Position numbers and translations under genes: made by a program
NCBI GenBank assembly: GCA_020161695.1
Contig: JAIUOO010000001.1
Coordinates: 496,001-560,000, forward strand
Source of the DNA: Pseudomonadota bacterium
Lineage (GTDB): Bacteria; Pseudomonadota; Alphaproteobacteria; Rhizobiales; Phreatobacteraceae
DNA length: 64,000 bases
Reading direction: 5' to 3'
In this document: positions 16,917-24,115 of the stretch, piece after piece
Layout: every line of letters begins with the position of its first letter
Numbering within the stretch: position 1 is the first letter of the stretch
Notes under the pieces: generated by a model
The model's input: only the letters and a program-made list of their open reading frames with translations
Databases searched by the model: none
What the model was told of the DNA's origin: nothing

Positions 16917-17315
16917 TCAGGCGGCGAAGGGGGGCGCTCTCGGCGACCTCGTGCCGAGCCAGCCGGCAAAGGCGTAGGACGGCAGGATCGGCGCATAGCT
17001 GCGTCCCGGCGCGCGGGCGGCAACGGGGGGCTCGACAGGCGTACCGGCCGAGGCCGGCATCGGCACGTCGATCCCGCCGGTGACGTTGCAGAGCATGCAG
17101 TGCTGCGAAACCTGGGGAGGCTTCGCGGGCTGCGAGTCGTTGCCGACCGTCGCGAACCCGTCCGTGGTGCAGAGCACGATGGCCCCGGTCGCGTCGAAGC
17201 CCTGGGCCGTTCGCGTGACCGCACCGAGCAGGCCCGTCGCCGCGACGAGATAGACCAGCACGCCAACCATCAGGTTGCGCGCGGCCGACCATCGATCGCT
17301 GCGGAAGACGTCCAT
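16917..17315 (-). CDS. DUF2946 family protein, candidate copper-sensing leader gene
   Basis: The 132-residue protein has one N-terminal membrane helix (NLMVGVLVYLVAATGLLGAV) and a downstream His72-Cys73-x2-Cys76 (QHCMLC) plus Cys49. These features fit DUF2946. In Bordetella a DUF2946 upstream gene (CruR) was described as sensing copper as a nascent chain to control the next TonB-receptor gene; that knowledge, as I recall it, matches the position here directly ahead of the receptor. I cannot prove the mechanism. The start ATG at 17315 has no obvious ribosome-binding site. The gene leads the copper run and is divergent from modE with an inverted repeat in the shared intergenic DNA. Confidence 0.78.
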   Translation of the reverse strand: MDVFRSDRWSAARNLMVGVLVYLVAATGLLGAVTRTAQGFDATGAIVLCTTDGFATVGNDSQPAKPPQVSQHCMLCNVTGGIDVPMPASAGTPVEPPVAARAPGRSYAPILPSYAFAGWLGTRSPRAPPFAA

Positions 17316-17348
17316 GGGCGAGAGCTAGCGTCCCGATACCGTTCAAGT

Positions 17349-17369
17349 CAATCGGTCGCGAACCGATTG
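17349..17369. promoter_or_regulatory. 8-bp-arm inverted repeat between the copper operon and modE
   Basis: Arms CAATCGGT (17349-17356) and ACCGATTG (17362-17369) are perfect complements separated by 5 nt. The site is 34 nt upstream of the DUF2946 start and 71 nt upstream of modE. Dyads of this size in a divergent promoter usually bind a dimeric regulator. It does not resemble the Mo-box at 20506-20533, so a copper-operon or shared regulator is more likely than ModE. Confidence 0.5.
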
Positions 17370-17439
17370 GACCGTGCGACCTTGCGCCGCTAGGCTCACC
17401 ATCAACGCCTCACCCGTTCGCCCCGCAGAGGAAACGCCC

Positions 17440-17844
17440 TTGCCTTCGCGCCTGCCCGCGCCCGCCGATCAAGCGCCCGCCGAAGCCTCCGGCCTTGCCG
17501 GCGCGATCCCGCGCATCCGCATCCTCTTCGGTGACGAGGCGAGGCTCGGTCCCGGCAAGATCGACCTGCTGGAGGCGATCGGCCGCACCGGATCGATCTC
17601 GGCCGCCGGCCGCGAACTCGGCATGTCCTATCGTCGCGCCTGGCTGCTGGTCGATGCCGTCAACGCCCTGTTCCGCACGCCCGCCGTCACGGCCTCCGCC
17701 GGCGGCGCCCATGGCGGCGGCGCCAAGCTCACCGCGTTCGGGCATGACCTCGTCGCGGCCTACCGGCGCATCGAAGCGCGGATGGGCGATGTCGTCCGCG
17801 AGGAACTCGGCCCCCTCGAGAAGGAACTGCGCGAGCGGTCCTAG
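17440..17844 (+). CDS. modE: ModE-like winged-helix molybdate regulator, DNA-binding domain only
   Basis: The protein has the ModE/LysR-type winged-helix domain (residues about 38-110: GKIDLLEAIGRTGSISAAGRELGMSYRRAWLLVDAVN, then the FRTPAVTASAGGAHGGGAKLT wing). It lacks the molybdate-binding di-MOP (TOBE) domain of E. coli ModE, as many alphaproteobacterial versions do. I chose TTG at 17440 with AGAGGA upstream (17427-17432), giving 134 residues; an alternative frame start at 17374 has no signal. It probably binds the Mo-box in front of modA. It is convergent with DUF3574 and separated only by a palindromic repeat. Confidence 0.87.
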   Translation: MPSRLPAPADQAPAEASGLAGAIPRIRILFGDEARLGPGKIDLLEAIGRTGSISAAGRELGMSYRRAWLLVDAVNALFRTPAVTASAGGAHGGGAKLTAFGHDLVAAYRRIEARMGDVVREELGPLEKELRERS

Positions 17845-17942
17845 AGCGATTTCCGTATTTCTTCGCTACGCGGAAATCGCTCCAGGTCTTGTTCTGGGGC
17901 GTTTTCTTCACGCGAACCGGTACCCACTTGGCTCGAAAACGC
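17844..17942. repeat. rhizobial two-hairpin intergenic repeat
   Basis: Two inverted repeats follow each other: GAGCGATTTCCG (17844-17855) with CGGAAATCGCTC (17871-17882), and GCGTTTTC (17899-17906) with GAAAACGC (17935-17942). The second encloses the GAACCGGTACCCACTT sequence that I know as recurrent in Rhizobiales intergenic regions. It fills the whole gap between the convergent modE and DUF3574 genes and overlaps the last base of modE, so it probably doubles as a two-way terminator. Confidence 0.65.
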
Positions 17943-17944
17943 TC

Positions 17945-18370
17945 CTAGAAGGCCACGCAGGCGCGGCGGGTGATCACACCGACCGATTCCTGCCGGAAGC
18001 GGCGCTTGTAGGCCTCCGCCACTTCCGCCAGACGCGGCAGGTCGCGCGCCTCGTCTGCGAGCACGATGGTGATGACCTTGCCGGGCTCGCGGATCAGCGC
18101 GCCGTTCGCCGAGCGGTACTGTCCGCGCGTATCGAAGATCGTCAGCCCATCGGGAAAGCGCGGCGTGACCTCCGCATCGACGAAGCGCGCGAAGCTGCGC
18201 TCCGAGACACCGGGCGCGCCGCCAATGTTCCGGCCGAACATCAGATCGGCCACCACCCGTTCGCGGCCGCCGGGCGGGCAGGACGGCGCGCCGACGCTCG
18301 CGCAGCCGGCGAGCGACAGGGCGACGAGAACCAGCGCCGCCCGCGCGGGGAACGCCCCGTCCCGTCTCAT
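17945..18370 (-). CDS. DUF3574 lipoprotein
   Basis: This 141-residue protein has a lipoprotein signal (ALVLVALSLAGC, lipobox L-A-G-C at residues 20-23) followed by a DUF3574 domain: MFGRNIGGAPGVSERSFARFVDAEVTPRFPDGLTIFDTRGQY is characteristic. The function of the family is unknown; it may bind or process a small molecule in the periplasm. Its start overlaps the end of modC by 4 nt, so the two are translationally coupled and it belongs to the molybdate operon by position. Confidence 0.85.
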   Translation of the reverse strand: MRRDGAFPARAALVLVALSLAGCASVGAPSCPPGGRERVVADLMFGRNIGGAPGVSERSFARFVDAEVTPRFPDGLTIFDTRGQYRSANGALIREPGKVITIVLADEARDLPRLAEVAEAYKRRFRQESVGVITRRACVAF

Positions 18371-19470
18371 GACCCCACCACCTTCAGCCCCGGCACGCCG
18401 CGCTCGTCCACGGCGGCCGTCTTCACCAGCGCCGTGACATCATCGCCGACGTCGAGGCCGAGATCGTCCACCGCGAGGCGCGTGAGATAGGCGACCAGCC
18501 GCTCGCCGCCGGCGAGTTCGACGGTCGCGAGCGCCAGAGGCCCCTCGCCCCGGTCCATGGCGACGATGCGGCCGGACAGCAGCGTCCTGACGCTGATCTG
18601 GCCGGGCCGGCCGACCGCCAGCGTCACATCCGTGGCGCGGATGGCGACGCGCACCGGGCCATCGCCCTCGACGATGCCGGGGACGACGATCTCGCCGGCC
18701 GGATGCCGGAGCGCGGTCACGCCGAACTGCGGCAGGATGCGCGGCGCCGTTCCGGTGATGAATGACACAGCGGCAAAGCGGTCCGCGGAGGCCGCGACCG
18801 TCGTCGGTGTCAGCACTGCGGAGGGCGATCCGGCGGCGGTTACACGGCCCTGGTCGAGCCGCACCACATGCGCGGCGAGCCGCGCCACCTCGTCCACAGC
18901 ATGGCTGACATAGATGATCGGAATGGCGAATTCGTCGCGCAACCGCTCGATGAAGGGCAGAACCTCCAGCTTGCGGGCGGTGTCGAGCGAGGCGAGCGGC
19001 TCGTCCATCAGCAGGAGACGCGGCGAAGTCAGCAGCGCTCGACCGATGGCGACGCGCTGTCGCTCGCCGCCGGACAGGGTGGCGGGCCGCCGTGTGAGAA
19101 GATGGCCGATGCCGAGGACCTCGACCACCGTGTCGAGGTCGATCCGCCGCTCGGCGCGCGGCGTGAACCAGCGTCCATAGGTGAGGTTCTGGCGCACCGA
19201 CAGATGCGGGAAAAGCAGCGCGTCCTGAAACACCAGGCCGATACGCCGCGCGTGCGGCTTCACCGCGATGCCGGCCTCCGTGTCGAGCAGCGTCTCGCCG
19301 TTGACGACGATGCGCCCGCGGGTCGGCGCTTCCAGCCCGGCGATCAGGCGGATGGCCGTCGACTTGCCGGAGCCGGACGGCCCGAACAGCGCGGTGACGC
19401 CCGCGCCCGCCCCGAAGGCGGCATCGAATGTGAAGTCCGGCCGCTCTAGCCGGCAGTCGAAGGAGATCAT
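18367..19470 (-). CDS. modC: molybdate ABC transporter ATP-binding protein
   Basis: ModC powers molybdate import. The 367-residue protein has the Walker A GPSGSGKS (residues 30-37), ABC signature LSGGERQ, Walker B LLLMDEPLASLD, and a C-terminal MOP/TOBE domain (about residues 290-360, PVRVAIRATDVTLAVGRPGQISVRTLLSG), which marks ModC and can bind oxyanions. The start ATG at 19470 lies just downstream of a hairpin-rich 224-nt stretch; no modB gene lies between it and modA, where it is normally found. It overlaps the DUF3574 gene by 4 nt. Confidence 0.93.
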   Translation of the reverse strand: MISFDCRLERPDFTFDAAFGAGAGVTALFGPSGSGKSTAIRLIAGLEAPTRGRIVVNGETLLDTEAGIAVKPHARRIGLVFQDALLFPHLSVRQNLTYGRWFTPRAERRIDLDTVVEVLGIGHLLTRRPATLSGGERQRVAIGRALLTSPRLLLMDEPLASLDTARKLEVLPFIERLRDEFAIPIIYVSHAVDEVARLAAHVVRLDQGRVTAAGSPSAVLTPTTVAASADRFAAVSFITGTAPRILPQFGVTALRHPAGEIVVPGIVEGDGPVRVAIRATDVTLAVGRPGQISVRTLLSGRIVAMDRGEGPLALATVELAGGERLVAYLTRLAVDDLGLDVGDDVTALVKTAAVDERGVPGLKVVGS

Positions 19471-19528
19471 GGCGGCGCCATATGCACGAATGCCGGCCGC
19501 ATCACCTCGCCCGGACGGGCTCCGAACC

Positions 19529-19649
19529 ACCTCCCCCCGGCGGGGGGAGGTCGGCGCGGAACGCGCCGGGAGAGAGGGATGAACCCCTGCCCCGAAGACT
19601 CTGCCCCCTCTCCCGACCTATGGTCGACCTCTCCCCGTCGGGGAGAGGT
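19529..19649. repeat. cluster of CCTC-rich palindromes in the modA-modC gap
   Basis: Two perfect 10-bp-arm hairpins occur: ACCTCCCCCC (19529-19538) with GGGGGGAGGT (19542-19551), and ACCTCTCCCC (19627-19636) with GGGGAGAGGT (19640-19649), with further GGGAGAGAGGG and CCCCCTCTCCC runs between. They are of the kind repeated in rhizobial intergenic DNA. They fill the 224 nt between modA and modC where a modB permease gene would be expected. Confidence 0.7.
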
Positions 19650-19694
19650 GGAGCGAGCGCTTCCACTTGCAGATTTCGCGAACGTCAAGAATGC

Positions 19695-20474
19695 CTACCG
19701 CCGAACCGTGAAGCCTTCCGCCTCGAAAATCCGGGTTGCGGCCGGAGAACGCAAGTAGGCGAGAAAGGCTGCGGCGTCGGCATGGCGCGCCGAGGCGGTC
19801 AGGGCGAAGGGATATTCGACCGGCGGATGGCTGCCGGCTGGGAACGTGCCGACCACTTTCACACGAGGCTCGGTCTTCGCATCGGTCGCATAGACGATGC
19901 CGTAGCGGGCCTCGCCGCGGGCGACGAGGGCAAGCGCGGCACGCACGTTGTCGGCGCCGGCGATCTTCGGCTGGACGCTGTCCCACACGCCGAGATGGGT
20001 GAGGGCCGCCTGTGCATAGCGGCCGACAGGGACAGCGCGGGGATCGCCGGTGGCGAGGCGCGAATCGCCGATGGCGGCGGCCAGCGGGAAATTCGGCGCG
20101 ATCGCCAGGTTGGACTGGACGTCGGGAGCAGCGATCAGCACCAGCGAATTGGCGAGCAGCGTCGAACGTGTCTCGACCTTGATCAGGTTGCGCTGCTGCA
20201 CCCAGTTCATCCATTCGAGATCCGCCGAGGCAAAGAGGTCGGCCGGCGCGCCCTGCTCGATCTGGCGGGCAAGCGCCGACGACGCGGCGTAGGAGAATGT
20301 CACCTGCTTGCCTGTCTCCTTGCGCCATTCCGCGCCGATCGCATTGAGCGCGGTCTGGAGGCTGGCGGCCGCGAACACGACCACGCCACGGTCCTGCGCG
20401 ACGGCGGGTTGCGGCGCGGCCGCAAGGACGAGAAGGGCCGCCGCGGCGGCAAGGCGGGATAGCGTGCGGATCAT
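19695..20474 (-). CDS. modA: molybdate ABC transporter substrate-binding protein
   Basis: The 259-residue periplasmic protein binds molybdate. It has a signal peptide (RLAAAAALLVLAAAPQPAVAQ) and the ModA-type start VVFAAASLQTALNAIGAEWRKETGKQVTFSYAASSALARQIEQGAPADLF, including the oxyanion-contacting Ala-Ser positions. The ATG at 20474 has GGAG about 7 nt upstream and lies 32 nt from a strong Mo-box (20506-20533), so it should be repressed by ModE when molybdate is plentiful. It is followed by a repeat cluster and modC, not by modB. Confidence 0.95.
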   Translation of the reverse strand: MIRTLSRLAAAAALLVLAAAPQPAVAQDRGVVVFAAASLQTALNAIGAEWRKETGKQVTFSYAASSALARQIEQGAPADLFASADLEWMNWVQQRNLIKVETRSTLLANSLVLIAAPDVQSNLAIAPNFPLAAAIGDSRLATGDPRAVPVGRYAQAALTHLGVWDSVQPKIAGADNVRAALALVARGEARYGIVYATDAKTEPRVKVVGTFPAGSHPPVEYPFALTASARHADAAAFLAYLRSPAATRIFEAEGFTVRR

Positions 20475-20505
20475 CGGAAACTCCCAAAGGCACTGGCAGG
20501 GGGCA

Positions 20506-20533
20506 CGCGCTATATCTATTGGAACATAGCGCG
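20506..20533. promoter_or_regulatory. Mo-box (ModE operator) upstream of modA
   Basis: Perfect 8-bp arms CGCGCTAT (20506-20513) and ATAGCGCG (20526-20533) surround 12 nt. The CGCTATAT ... ATAGCG pattern matches the alphaproteobacterial ModE site. It is 32 nt upstream of the modA start codon, suitable for promoter occlusion, and modE itself lies 2.7 kb away. Confidence 0.82.
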
Positions 20534-20649
20534 ATGTCGAGAGAGGATTGTCCGACACGGGGTGCTCAGCCGCCCCGATCCCCGGCAGTTCCGGCGGGCG
20601 CAGCCCTGCCCTGACAAACTGTCGCATGTGCTGCAGCTCGAATTTCTTT

Positions 20650-20671
20650 ATTTTCAGTTTTGACTGAAAAT
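20650..20671. promoter_or_regulatory. 9-bp-arm dyad in front of the GbsR/MarR-type regulator
   Basis: ATTTTCAGT (20650-20658) and ACTGAAAAT (20663-20671) are perfect complements with a 4-nt spacer, 13 nt upstream of the regulator's ATG. MarR-type dimers bind such AT-rich dyads, so autoregulation, and through it control of cydAB, is the simplest reading. Outer TCGAATTT and AAATTCGG segments extend the symmetry partially. Confidence 0.6.
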
Positions 20672-20684
20672 TCGGAATGCGCCG

Positions 20685-21278
20685 ATGACCCTCCCCCCGC
20701 TGGTCCAGGCTTTCGTGCTCCATTTCGGCGAGATGGGATCTCGCTGGGGCATCAACCGCACTGTCGGACAGATTTACGCCGTGCTGTTCGCATCGGACCG
20801 GCCGCTTTGCGCGGACGATCTCGTCGAGCGGCTCGGCGTCTCGCGCTCCAACGTCTCGATGGGCCTGAAGGAACTGCAGGCCTGGAACCTCGTGCGGCTG
20901 AAGCATGTGCCCGGCGACCGGCGCGACTTCTTCACCACGCCCGAGGACGTCTGGGCCATCGTCCGCACCCTGGTCGAGGAGCGCAAGAAGCGCGAGATCG
21001 ACCCCACCCTCACCATGCTCCGCGAACTGCTGATGCAGGCGCCCGCTTCCGACGAGGAGCGCCACGCGCAGGCGCGCATGCGCGACATGCACGAGCTCAT
21101 CGAGCTCCTGACCGGCTGGTACGCCGACATGCAGCGGCTGGAAACCGAAAGGCTCGTCCAGCTTCTGACGCTCGGCACAAAGGTCGTGAAAGTGCTGGAA
21201 ATGAAGGATAGGCTCTTCGTCATGCCCGGAGGGCGCGCGAAGAAGACCGAGACCAGAACCGCCAAGCCGGAGGCTTGA
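20685..21278 (+). CDS. GbsR/MarR-type transcriptional regulator of cydAB
   Basis: This 197-residue protein matches the GbsR/MarR winged-helix family: the helix-turn-helix CADDLVERLGVSRSNVSMGLKELQAWNLVRLKHVPGDRRDFF includes the wing Arg-Asp-Phe. A following long helical region is the dimerisation part. Its stop overlaps the cydA start region (TGATGATG), so it is co-transcribed with cydAB. A near-perfect dyad 13 nt ahead of its start suggests autoregulation. The signal it senses (possibly a quinone or sulfur compound) is unknown. The ATG at 20685 fits family length. Confidence 0.9.
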   Translation: MTLPPLVQAFVLHFGEMGSRWGINRTVGQIYAVLFASDRPLCADDLVERLGVSRSNVSMGLKELQAWNLVRLKHVPGDRRDFFTTPEDVWAIVRTLVEERKKREIDPTLTMLRELLMQAPASDEERHAQARMRDMHELIELLTGWYADMQRLETERLVQLLTLGTKVVKVLEMKDRLFVMPGGRAKKTETRTAKPEA

Positions 21279-21280
21279 TG

Positions 21281-22660
21281 ATGTCGGACCTCGACCCCAC
21301 CCTGCTCGCCCGTATCCAGTTCGGCGCGAACATCTCCTTTCACATTCTCTTCCCGACGATCTCGATCGCGCTGTCGTGGGTGCTGATCTACTTCAAGATC
21401 CGCTATGCGCGCTCGGGCGACGAGAAGTGGATGGAGGCCTACCGGCTCTACGTGAAGGTCTTCGCCCTCACCTTCGCGCTCGGCGTCGTCTCCGGCATCA
21501 CCATGAGCTTCCAGTTCGGCACAAACTGGCCGGGCTACATGGAGAAGGTCGGCAATATCGCAGGCCCGCTGCTGGCCTATGAGATCCTCACGGCCTTCTT
21601 CCTGGAGGCAGGCTTCCTCGGCATCATGCTGTTCGGCTTCCGGCGCGTGCCGGGCTGGCTGCACACGCTGGCGACCGTTCTGGTCGCGTTCGGCACGGCG
21701 CTCTCGGCCTTCTGGATTCTCGCCCTCAATTCGTGGATGCAGACGCCGGTCGGCCACGAGATGCGCGACGGCGTCGCCCATGCGGTCGACTGGTGGCAGA
21801 TCGTCTTCAACCCCTCGATGCCCTACCGGCTGACGCACATGGTGCTCGCCTCGGGGCTGACCGTCGCCTTCCTGATCGCCGGGCTGTCCGCCTATCAGCG
21901 GCTGAAGGGCGACGAGCGGCCGGCGGTGAAGGCCGCCCTGACGACCGGCGTGGTGCTTGCCGCCATCCTCATCCCGATCCAGATCTTCGTCGGCGACCAG
22001 CACGGCCTCAACACGCTGAAGCACCAGCCGCAGAAGGTCGCCGCCATGGAAGCCAACTGGGAGACGCGACCGGCGGTGCCGCTGGTCCTGTTCGCCTGGC
22101 CGGACGAGCAGGCGCGCGACAACCACTACGAGATCGCGATCCCCTATGGCGCGAGCCTCATCCTCGGCCATTCGCCGAACGCGGTGGTGCCGGGCCTCAA
22201 TGATTTCCGCGGCAACCATCCGCCGGTGAAGCCGGTCTTCTTCGCCTTCCGCATCATGGTCGGCATCGGCCTGCTCATGCTCGCCGTGTCGTGGTTTGCG
22301 TCGTTCCAGATCTGGCGGCGCGGCGAACCGGTCCCGCTGGTCAACCGCGTTCTGGTCGCCATGACCTTCGCCGGGTGGGTCGCGACGCTGGCCGGCTGGT
22401 ACGTGACCGAGATCGGCCGCCAGCCCTGGCTCGTCTCCGGTGTCCTGCGCACGGCGGATGCGGTCTCGGCCGTTCCCGCGCCGATGATCGCGGCGACACT
22501 GGCGGCCTATCTGGCAACCTACGCCTTCCTGCTCGCGGCCTATGTCAGCGTGCTGTTCTATCTCGCCCGCAAGGCGCGCATCCCCGGCACCACCGTCAAG
22601 GACAAGGACCAGATTCCCTTCGTCCACGAGGGCCTGCCGGCCGACGCCGCGAAAGCGTGA
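21281..22660 (+). CDS. cydA: bd-type quinol oxidase subunit I (short Q-loop, CIO-like)
   Basis: CydA carries the haems and quinol site of cytochrome bd, reducing oxygen to water without copper. The 459-residue protein shows the haem b595 ligand His21 (ISFHILFPT) and the EIGRQPWLVSGVLRTADA motif. The quinol loop between helices 6 and 7 is short, as in cyanide-insensitive oxidases (CioA) rather than E. coli CydA (522 residues). Start: two ATGs at 21278 and 21281 follow GGAGG; 21281 has the better 7-nt spacing. It overlaps or abuts the upstream regulator and is followed by cydB after 10 nt. Confidence 0.96.
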   Translation: MSDLDPTLLARIQFGANISFHILFPTISIALSWVLIYFKIRYARSGDEKWMEAYRLYVKVFALTFALGVVSGITMSFQFGTNWPGYMEKVGNIAGPLLAYEILTAFFLEAGFLGIMLFGFRRVPGWLHTLATVLVAFGTALSAFWILALNSWMQTPVGHEMRDGVAHAVDWWQIVFNPSMPYRLTHMVLASGLTVAFLIAGLSAYQRLKGDERPAVKAALTTGVVLAAILIPIQIFVGDQHGLNTLKHQPQKVAAMEANWETRPAVPLVLFAWPDEQARDNHYEIAIPYGASLILGHSPNAVVPGLNDFRGNHPPVKPVFFAFRIMVGIGLLMLAVSWFASFQIWRRGEPVPLVNRVLVAMTFAGWVATLAGWYVTEIGRQPWLVSGVLRTADAVSAVPAPMIAATLAAYLATYAFLLAAYVSVLFYLARKARIPGTTVKDKDQIPFVHEGLPADAAKA

Positions 22661-22670
22661 GGAGGAAACC

Positions 22671-23669
22671 ATGGACCAGGCCGTCTGGCTGCCCGTCGCC
22701 TTCGCCGTCCTGATGGGCGTGTCGATCCTGCTCTACGTCATCCTCGACGGCTACGATCTCGGGGTCGGCATCCTCCTGCCACGGGCGACACCGGAGGAAA
22801 AGGACCGGATGATCGCCTCCATCGGGCCGTTCTGGGATGCCAACGAAACCTGGCTGGTCATGGCAGTCGGGCTGCTGCTGGTCGGCTTCCCGACGGCGCA
22901 TGGCGTCATCCTCTCGACGCTCTACGGGCCGGTCGCCTTCCTGCTCATCGCGCTGATCGTGCGCGGCGTCGCCTTCGAGTTCCGCGCCAAGGCCGGAGCG
23001 CCGTTCAAGCCGTGGTGGGACCGCGCCTTCTTCGCGGGTTCGCTGGTCGCGGCGCTGTCGCAGGGCTACATGCTCGGGCTCTACATCAACGGCTTCGCGG
23101 GCGGCCTCACCGCCCATGCCTTCGCCGTGCTGACGGCGCTGTGCCTCGCCGCGGCCTATGCCTTCATCGGCGCGTGCTGGCTGGTGATGAAGACCGAGAA
23201 GGATCTTCACGTGAAGGCCGTGCGCTGGGCGCGGCTGACGCTCGGCGCGGTCGTCCTCGGCATGGCGGCCGTGTCGATCGCGACGCCGCTCGCCTCGCAG
23301 CGGATCTTCGCCAAATGGTTCTCGTTCCCCGAGATCATCGCGCTCGCGCCCATCCCCTTGATGAGCGGCGCCATCATCGTCGGCGTCTGGATGATGCTGC
23401 AGCGCATGCCGCGCGCCGATCACAGCCTCGATTTCGTGCCCTTCGTCGGCGCGGTGCTGCTCAACGTGCTCGGCTTCACCGGGCTCGCCTATTCGTTCTA
23501 CCCCTATGTGGTGCCGGACCGCCTGACCATCTGGCAGGCAGCCTCCGCGCCGGAAAGCCTGATGATCATCTTCGCCGGCGCCTGTTTCGTCCTGCCGGTG
23601 ATCATCGCCTATTCGGTGCTGGCCTACTGGGTGTTCCGCGGCAAGGCGACCGAGCTGCGCTACGACTGA
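22671..23669 (+). CDS. cydB: bd-type quinol oxidase subunit II
   Basis: CydB is the second core subunit of cytochrome bd. The 332-residue protein starts with the typical WLPVAFAVLMGVSILLYVILDGYDLGVG helix and shows the DANETWLVMAVGLLLVGFPTAHG segment, followed by further membrane helices. Its ATG has a strong GAGGAGG 6 nt upstream, and it lies 10 nt after cydA, so the pair forms one transcript with the GbsR/MarR gene. No cydX-like small ORF or cydDC genes follow. Confidence 0.96.
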   Translation: MDQAVWLPVAFAVLMGVSILLYVILDGYDLGVGILLPRATPEEKDRMIASIGPFWDANETWLVMAVGLLLVGFPTAHGVILSTLYGPVAFLLIALIVRGVAFEFRAKAGAPFKPWWDRAFFAGSLVAALSQGYMLGLYINGFAGGLTAHAFAVLTALCLAAAYAFIGACWLVMKTEKDLHVKAVRWARLTLGAVVLGMAAVSIATPLASQRIFAKWFSFPEIIALAPIPLMSGAIIVGVWMMLQRMPRADHSLDFVPFVGAVLLNVLGFTGLAYSFYPYVVPDRLTIWQAASAPESLMIIFAGACFVLPVIIAYSVLAYWVFRGKATELRYD

Positions 23670-23681
23670 CGAACCATACCG

Positions 23682-24086
23682 TCAGACCCGCGCGGTCTCG
23701 TACCAGAACCGCTCGATGTTCTCGGCGAGTTGGCGATAGCCGTCCGAGGATCGCGGCTTGACCACGTAGGCATTGGCATGAGCGCGGTAGGACCGCTCGA
23801 TGTCGTCCTCGCGCTCCGACGACGAGAACATCAGCGTCGGCAGGCCCTGGGTCGTCTTGCCGCCCCGGATGCGGTCGAGCACGTCGTAGCCGTCCATTCC
23901 GGGCATGTTGATGTCGAGAAGGACGAGATCGGGAATGTCGCGCGCGATCTCGTCGAGCGCCGCCTCGCCGCTGCCCGCGTGGCGTATGTCGAGCCAGCCG
24001 GCCCGCCCGCTGAAGGCGTTGCGGAGGAACAGCGCCTCGTTCGGATCATCGTCGACGATCAGCATGCACCGTCTGGTCTTGGTCAT
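23682..24086 (-). CDS. single-domain response regulator
   Basis: This 134-residue protein is a lone receiver domain. It has the acidic pocket Asp12-Asp14 (VDDD), the phosphorylated Asp58 in LVLLDINMPGMDGYD, Ser/Thr switch region MFSSS and Lys110 in VVKPRS. No output domain follows, so it signals by protein-protein contact. It lies 29 nt downstream of the histidine-kinase gene on the same strand, making that kinase its likely partner. The SSS at residues 88-90 and the missing DNA-binding domain suggest a Rcp1-like stand-alone receiver. Confidence 0.9.
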   Translation of the reverse strand: MTKTRRCMLIVDDDPNEALFLRNAFSGRAGWLDIRHAGSGEAALDEIARDIPDLVLLDINMPGMDGYDVLDRIRGGKTTQGLPTLMFSSSEREDDIERSYRAHANAYVVKPRSSDGYRQLAENIERFWYETARV

Positions 24087-24115
24087 CGTTCCCGGCCTCC
24101 CGGCTCATGGGGCGA

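Noticed and set aside
19471..19694. Search for a modB gene hidden between modA and modC
   Set aside because: The only frames are short and P/R/G-rich; none shows membrane helices or the permease coupling motif.
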